Positions 4,420 through 7,601 of a DNA stretch of 7,601 bases are shown here, piece after piece. The translations under genes were made by a program, and so were the position numbers. How positions within the stretch are numbered: position 1 is the stretch's first letter; every line of letters begins with the position of its first letter. The DNA is taken from positions 1 to 7,601 of the forward strand of contig CALFSR010000060.1 of NCBI GenBank assembly GCA_937916565.1, in the 5' to 3' direction. The notes under the pieces were generated by a model, which saw only the letters and a program-made list of their open reading frames with translations, was not told the origin of the DNA and did no database searches. The stretch is from an uncultured Bacillota bacterium (lineage in GTDB: Bacteria; Bacillota; Limnochordia; Limnochordales; ZCTH02-B6).

Positions 4420-5526
4420 ATGCAGCGGGACTGGCGAGGCATCGTCGTGGTCGCAGTAGCGGCCGCGATCTTGGGGGGTACGGTGGGGGCGCTCTTGGCC
4501 GGTGCCGCGCCGGGCGCCACCCGGCCGCCGGAGGGCGGCGGGACCGGCAGCGGCCTACGGGCGCAGGGGATTGATTTCACGGGCGGCAGCACCGCCGTGG
4601 AAGCGGTGGAACGGGTCGGGCCGGCGGTCGTTAAGGTGGCGGTCACCCGGGATGCCTTCGTGGACTCGCTCCTGGGCCGGGCGCCGGCGGTCCAGGAAGG
4701 GATCGGGTCAGGCGTCATCTTCGACGCGGATGGCTACGTGCTCACCAACGAACACGTTGTCCAAGGCGCTACGGAGATCCGGGTCATGCTCTGGGACGGG
4801 CGCGACTTTCCGGCTGAACTGATCGGCGCTGACCCGTGGACTGACCTCGCCGTCTTGCGCGTTCCCGGCACCGACTTGCCCGTGGCGGAGCTCGGCCGGA
4901 CCGCGGACATCCAGGTCGGCCAGCCGGTCATTGCGATCGGCAATCCGTTCGGACTCGGGTTTACCGTGACAACAGGCGTCGTGAGCGCCCTGCAGCGCAC
5001 CATCCCTGTGGACGAGAACCGAATCCTTCTCAACCTGGTGCAGACCGACGCCGCCATCAATCCGGGCAACAGCGGCGGGCCGCTGGTGGACTGGCAAGGC
5101 CGGGTTGTCGGCATCAACACGGCCGTGCTGGCCAGCGTGCAGGGACTTGCCGCCCAAGGGATCGGGTTCGCCGTGCCCGCGGATATGGCCCAGCAGGTGG
5201 CTATGGACATCATCGCCTACGGGCGGCCCCGGCGGCTGGGGGTGTTGGGCACGGCGCTGACGCAAGCCCATCGGCGGATATTGGAGGAGGAACTGGGGAC
5301 GCCCGCACCGGATTCGGAGGGTGTACTTGTGCTCGCGGTCATCCCCGACTCGCCCGCGGACGTCGCCGGCGTGCAGCCGCTGGATGTTATCACCCACGCC
5401 GCGGGGAGGCGTGTTGGTGCCATGGAAGACCTCATCGCCGCGGCCAACTTAGCCGGGCCCGGCGAAGAACTCGAACTGACCATCGTCCGGGAAGGCCGTG
5501 TCTTGCGGGGCAGGGCGCGTCTTTGA
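4420..5526 (+). CDS. HtrA/DegP-like S1C serine protease, membrane-anchored, one PDZ domain
   Basis: This is an extracytoplasmic quality-control protease that degrades or processes misfolded envelope proteins. It has 368 residues. A signal-anchor spans about 8-28 (IVVVAVAAAILGGTVGALLA), followed by a Gly/Pro-rich linker to about 50. The trypsin-like domain (about 55-265) has the full catalytic triad: His112 in TNEHVV, Asp142 in DPWTDLAVL, and Ser218 in NPGNSGGPL. IAIGNPFGLGFTVTTGVVSA and GIGFAVPADM are also typical of HtrA. A single PDZ domain occupies about 270-365 (VLVLAVIPDSPADVAGVQPLDVI in two blocks, then AMEDLIAAANLAGPGEELELT). The architecture matches Bacillus HtrA/HtrB/YyxA, but the exact orthologue cannot be fixed, so no symbol is given. 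GGGAAGGTGG (4404-4413) precedes the ATG at a good distance. The gene is divergent from the shortened binding-protein gene and ends 6 bases before the rex promoter. Confidence 0.95.
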   Translation: MQRDWRGIVVVAVAAAILGGTVGALLAGAAPGATRPPEGGGTGSGLRAQGIDFTGGSTAVEAVERVGPAVVKVAVTRDAFVDSLLGRAPAVQEGIGSGVIFDADGYVLTNEHVVQGATEIRVMLWDGRDFPAELIGADPWTDLAVLRVPGTDLPVAELGRTADIQVGQPVIAIGNPFGLGFTVTTGVVSALQRTIPVDENRILLNLVQTDAAINPGNSGGPLVDWQGRVVGINTAVLASVQGLAAQGIGFAVPADMAQQVAMDIIAYGRPRRLGVLGTALTQAHRRILEEELGTPAPDSEGVLVLAVIPDSPADVAGVQPLDVITHAAGRRVGAMEDLIAAANLAGPGEELELTIVREGRVLRGRARL

Positions 5527-5532
5527 GCCGAT

Positions 5533-5562
5533 TTGACGCCACCTTTTTTCAGGCGGTATAAT
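5533..5562 (+). promoter_or_regulatory. sigma-A-type promoter of the rex-menG-hepT unit
   Basis: TTGACG (5533-5538) and a perfect TATAAT (5557-5562) are separated by 18 bases. Transcription would start near 5569, giving a leader of about 63 bases before rex. The -35 begins 6 bases after the protease stop, so rex has its own promoter rather than depending on read-through. Confidence 0.85.
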
Positions 5563-5620
5563 GAAGCTGTTTGCGCAGGACGCGCGTTTGTGGACGGTGC
5601 TGGTCGCCAAATTCGTCGAC

Positions 5621-5626
5621 AGGTGG
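5621..5626 (+). promoter_or_regulatory. ribosome binding site of rex
   Basis: AGGTGG is 5 bases before the ATG at 5632. It decides this start, because the frame is open upstream through the promoter itself. Confidence 0.65.
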
Positions 5627-5631
5627 CATTT

Positions 5632-6273
5632 ATGCGTCTGCGAAAGATTTCCGGCGCGGTCGTGCGCCGGTTGCCTCTCTACCTGCGGGTGCTGGAGGAT
5701 GCGACCCGGGACGGGGACAAGGAGCTCATGTCCTCGCAAGAACTCGGGGAGCGGGCCGGCGTGAGCCCCGCACTGGTGCGCAAGGATCTGGCGTGGTTCG
5801 GCGAGTTTGGCAAGCAGGGTGTCGGCTACGACGTCAACAACCTCAAGGCTGAGTTGCGCCGCATCTTGCATTTGGACCGGGACATCCCCATCGCCATCGT
5901 GGGCGTAGGTAGCCTCGGGCACGCGCTCGCCCGGTATTTCCGGCGCCGCCACGCGGCCGATCCCGGGTTTCATCTGAACATCGTCGCCCTGTTTGATCAG
6001 GATCCGGAAAAGCAGGGTGAGGTCATCGACGGGCTTGCGGTCGAGTCGCCGGAGATGATCGACGCCCGCACCAAGGAGCTTGGCCTGCGCATGGCCATCA
6101 TCGCCGTGCCGGCCGAAGCCGCCCAGGAAGTCGTCGACCGGTGCGTTGCGGCGGGAATACGGCTGCTTTTGAATTTCGCTCCCGTCAAACTGACGGTGCC
6201 GGACGGGGTGCACATGGTCAACGCCGACGTCAGCCTGGAGCTGCAACGGCTGGCCTATTATTTGCGGGACTAG
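5632..6273 (+). CDS. rex: redox-sensing transcriptional repressor Rex
   Basis: Rex is a homodimeric repressor that leaves its operators when NADH binds, so fermentation and respiration genes respond to the NADH/NAD+ ratio. It has 213 residues, the normal size. The N-terminal winged helix (about 5-80) shows AVVRRLPLYLRVLED, the helix-turn-helix SSQELGERAGVSPALVRKDL and the family block FGEFGKQGVGYDV. The Rossmann domain follows with IAIVGVGSLGHAL (glycine loop Gly91-x-Gly93-x-x-Gly96) and acidic LFDQDPEKQG after the second strand. The C-terminal helix VNADVSLELQRLAYYL is the domain-swapped dimer helix of the family. The gene heads a unit with menG and a polyprenyl synthase. Self-regulation is likely from family knowledge, but I found no good Rex operator palindrome in the leader. 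Confidence 0.96.
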   Translation: MRLRKISGAVVRRLPLYLRVLEDATRDGDKELMSSQELGERAGVSPALVRKDLAWFGEFGKQGVGYDVNNLKAELRRILHLDRDIPIAIVGVGSLGHALARYFRRRHAADPGFHLNIVALFDQDPEKQGEVIDGLAVESPEMIDARTKELGLRMAIIAVPAEAAQEVVDRCVAAGIRLLLNFAPVKLTVPDGVHMVNADVSLELQRLAYYLRD

Positions 6274-6288
6274 AGGGGTTTGGGCCGC

Positions 6289-7011
6289 GTGACCGATCCG
6301 AAAGTAGCCATGGCCGAGCGGGAACAGTACGTGCGGGATCTGTTCCGTCGCGTCGCTCCCCGCTACGACTTGCTCAACCGGCTGCTCAGCTTTCGCCGGG
6401 ACGTGGGCTGGCGGCGGTTTACCGCGGCCAAGGCGGAACTGAAACCCGGCGCCCGGGTGCTCGACATCGCTACCGGCACCGGCGACCTGGCCTTTGAGCT
6501 TGCCCGTTACGTCGGCAAGGAGGGGCAGGTTGTCGGCCTCGACTTTGTTGAGGAGATGCTGGTGCGGGCCAGGGCAAAGGCAAAGGCCAACGGTCTTGCG
6601 GATGTATGCGAGTTCATCCAGGGAAACGCCCTGGACTTACCGTTCCCGGATGGCAGCTTTGACGCGGCCACCATAGCCTTTGGCCTGCGCAACGTCACGG
6701 ACCGGGAGCGCTGCCTGCGGGAGATGCGGCGGGTAGTGCGGCCCGGCGGGCGTGTGCTGGTTCTGGAGTTCTCGCAGCCGGTGTGGCCCGTGTTCCGTCA
6801 AGTGTACTTTCTTTACTTCCGTCATCTCGTGCCCCTGATTGGCCGCCTTATCCAGGGCGATCCCGACACGTACCGCTACCTGCCTGAAACCGTTCTTGCG
6901 TTTCCGGACCAGGAGGCGCTCGCAGCCATGCTCCGGGCCGCCGGCTTGCGGGACGTGCGCTACTACAATCTGACCGGCGGCATCAGCTGCCTGCACGTGG
7001 GTGTCGTGTGA
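6289..7011 (+). CDS. menG: demethylmenaquinone methyltransferase (UbiE/MenG family)
   Basis: This enzyme C-methylates demethylmenaquinone with S-adenosylmethionine, the last step of menaquinone synthesis, at the cytoplasmic membrane. It has 240 residues from the GTG at 6289 (family about 230-250). Signatures: VRDLFRRVAPRYDLLNRLLS (15-34), SAM motif I LDIATGTGDLA (58-68), acidic Asp85 in VGLDFVEEML, FGLRNVTDR (131-139), RPGGRVLVLEFSQP, and a C-terminal YNLTGGISCLHVG. The start is chosen because AGAGGGG (6272-6278) is about 10 bases from this GTG. A TTG at 6280 is too close to that site, and an ATG at 6310 lacks one. Only 15 bases separate it from rex, so the two are co-transcribed. Since hepT follows, its substrate here is almost surely demethylmenaquinone rather than a ubiquinone precursor. 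Confidence 0.93.
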   Translation: MTDPKVAMAEREQYVRDLFRRVAPRYDLLNRLLSFRRDVGWRRFTAAKAELKPGARVLDIATGTGDLAFELARYVGKEGQVVGLDFVEEMLVRARAKAKANGLADVCEFIQGNALDLPFPDGSFDAATIAFGLRNVTDRERCLREMRRVVRPGGRVLVLEFSQPVWPVFRQVYFLYFRHLVPLIGRLIQGDPDTYRYLPETVLAFPDQEALAAMLRAAGLRDVRYYNLTGGISCLHVGVV

Positions 7012-7025
7012 AGGGTGTGAGGCCA

Positions 7026-7601
7026 GTGCAGGTCGTGGAAGCGGTTTTGGCGGACATCGGGCCGTACTTGCAAGCGGTGGAACAAGGACTGCGTGCGGCC
7101 ATGGACGACAGCGGGCAGGAGACCCGGGCGATCGCCCTGCATTTGATCGAGAGCGGCGGCAAACGCATCCGGCCCATTATGACGCTGCTTTCGGGGCGCG
7201 TGTTTGGTCAGGACGTATCCCGCGTCGTGCCGGTCGGGGTTGCCGCGGAGATGATTCACATGGCTACGCTGGTGCACGACGACGTGATCGACGAAGCGTC
7301 CACCCGCCGGGGAAGGCCGACGGTCAACAGCCGCTGGGGCAACCACTCCGCGGTGCTGGCGGGAGACTGCCTGCTCGCGCGGGCGCTGGTCATCCTGGTG
7401 GACACCGGCCGGCCGGAGATCGTGCGGATCATGTCCGATATGATCCTGCGCATGTGTGACGGCGAGATCCAGCAGAAAGCGTCCCTGGGCCGCCTGGATC
7501 AGACCGAGGAGGACTACTTCCGCCGGATCGAAAAGAAGACGGCCCTGTTTTTTGCCGCCTGCTGCCAGTCCGGGGCGCTGATCCAGGGCGCGACCGCGGA
7601 G
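7026..7601 (+). CDS. hepT: polyprenyl (heptaprenyl-type) diphosphate synthase, N-terminal part
   Basis: This is a trans-isoprenyl diphosphate synthase that makes the long isoprenoid tail of menaquinone from allylic diphosphate and isopentenyl diphosphate. The gene runs off the window after 192 codons (family about 320), so the second Asp-rich motif is not visible. Seen: GGKRIRP (44-50, binds isopentenyl diphosphate), EMIHMATLVHDDVIDEA with the first Asp-rich motif Asp85-Asp86-x-x-Asp89, TRRGRPTVN (93-101), LAGDCLLARAL, and YFRRIEKKTALFFAACCQSGA. It resembles HepT of B. subtilis most closely. The start is uncertain: GTG codons at 7008 (overlapping the menG stop as GTGA), 7017, 7026 and 7035 are all in frame. 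7026 is preceded by AAGGG about 10 bases upstream. The product of exact chain length cannot be told from the sequence. Confidence 0.9.
   Translation, partial: MQVVEAVLADIGPYLQAVEQGLRAAMDDSGQETRAIALHLIESGGKRIRPIMTLLSGRVFGQDVSRVVPVGVAAEMIHMATLVHDDVIDEASTRRGRPTVNSRWGNHSAVLAGDCLLARALVILVDTGRPEIVRIMSDMILRMCDGEIQQKASLGRLDQTEEDYFRRIEKKTALFFAACCQSGALIQGATAE

Noticed and set aside
4708..5397. Minus-strand open frame of 229 codons opposite the protease
   Set aside because: Mirror of the protease codons; the plus strand has an intact catalytic triad and PDZ domain.
5588..5610. Possible Rex operator in the rex leader (TTGTGGAC with GTCGCCAA)
   Set aside because: The left half resembles the family site, but the right half matches poorly and the spacing is about 5 bases too long.
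5449..6246. Minus-strand open frame of 265 codons opposite rex
   Set aside because: Antisense to a complete, clearly recognised Rex.
1..7601. CRISPR array, tRNA or rRNA genes, intact transposase
   Set aside because: No regularly spaced long repeats, no cloverleaf-like or ribosomal RNA sequence and no transposase motifs were seen by eye on either strand.

Overview
The window reads as chromosome from a high-GC, endospore-forming, menaquinone-using member of the Firmicutes/Bacillota (Symbiobacterium-, Thermaerobacter- or Limnochordia-like in style). The evidence is a compact spoVAC-spoVAD-spoVAEb cassette together with rex, menG and a HepT-type polyprenyl synthase, very GC-rich codon use, frequent GTG starts and strong AGGAGG-like ribosome sites. 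The species assignment is inference.

Layout, left to right. (1) 1-186: C-terminal end of an unrecognised plus-strand gene, whose stop overlaps the folD start by 4 bases. (2) 183-1049: folD, one-carbon folate metabolism. (3) 1101-3004: spoVAC, spoVAD and spoVAEb, the minimal spore inner-membrane DPA channel set, without the spoVAA, AB, AEa and AF genes of Bacillus. A perfect 9-bp hairpin sits on the stop of spoVAEb. (4) 3005-3471: a gene-free, extremely GC-rich stretch. It opens with three short direct repeats that may be the remnant of an insertion-sequence end, carries a duplicated 10-bp palindrome, and ends in two overlapping inverted repeats downstream of a minus-strand gene. (5) 4281-3472, minus strand: an unusual membrane-anchored protein with an arginine-rich N-terminal tail, one transmembrane segment and what looks like a shortened solute-binding-protein fold. 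(6) 4420-5526, divergent from it: a membrane-anchored HtrA-type serine protease with one PDZ domain. (7) 5632-6273 rex, 6289-7011 menG and 7026-7601 (runs off the end) a polyprenyl diphosphate synthase, apparently one transcription unit behind a strong sigma-A-type promoter (TTGACG, 18 bp, TATAAT).

Functionally, the left part joins a housekeeping folate enzyme to a spore germination/DPA-uptake operon. The right part joins an NADH/NAD+-sensing repressor to two steps of menaquinone assembly: side-chain synthesis and the final methylation. The least ordinary material is the minus-strand shortened binding protein and the GC-rich spacer beside it. No tRNA, rRNA, CRISPR array or intact mobile element was seen.
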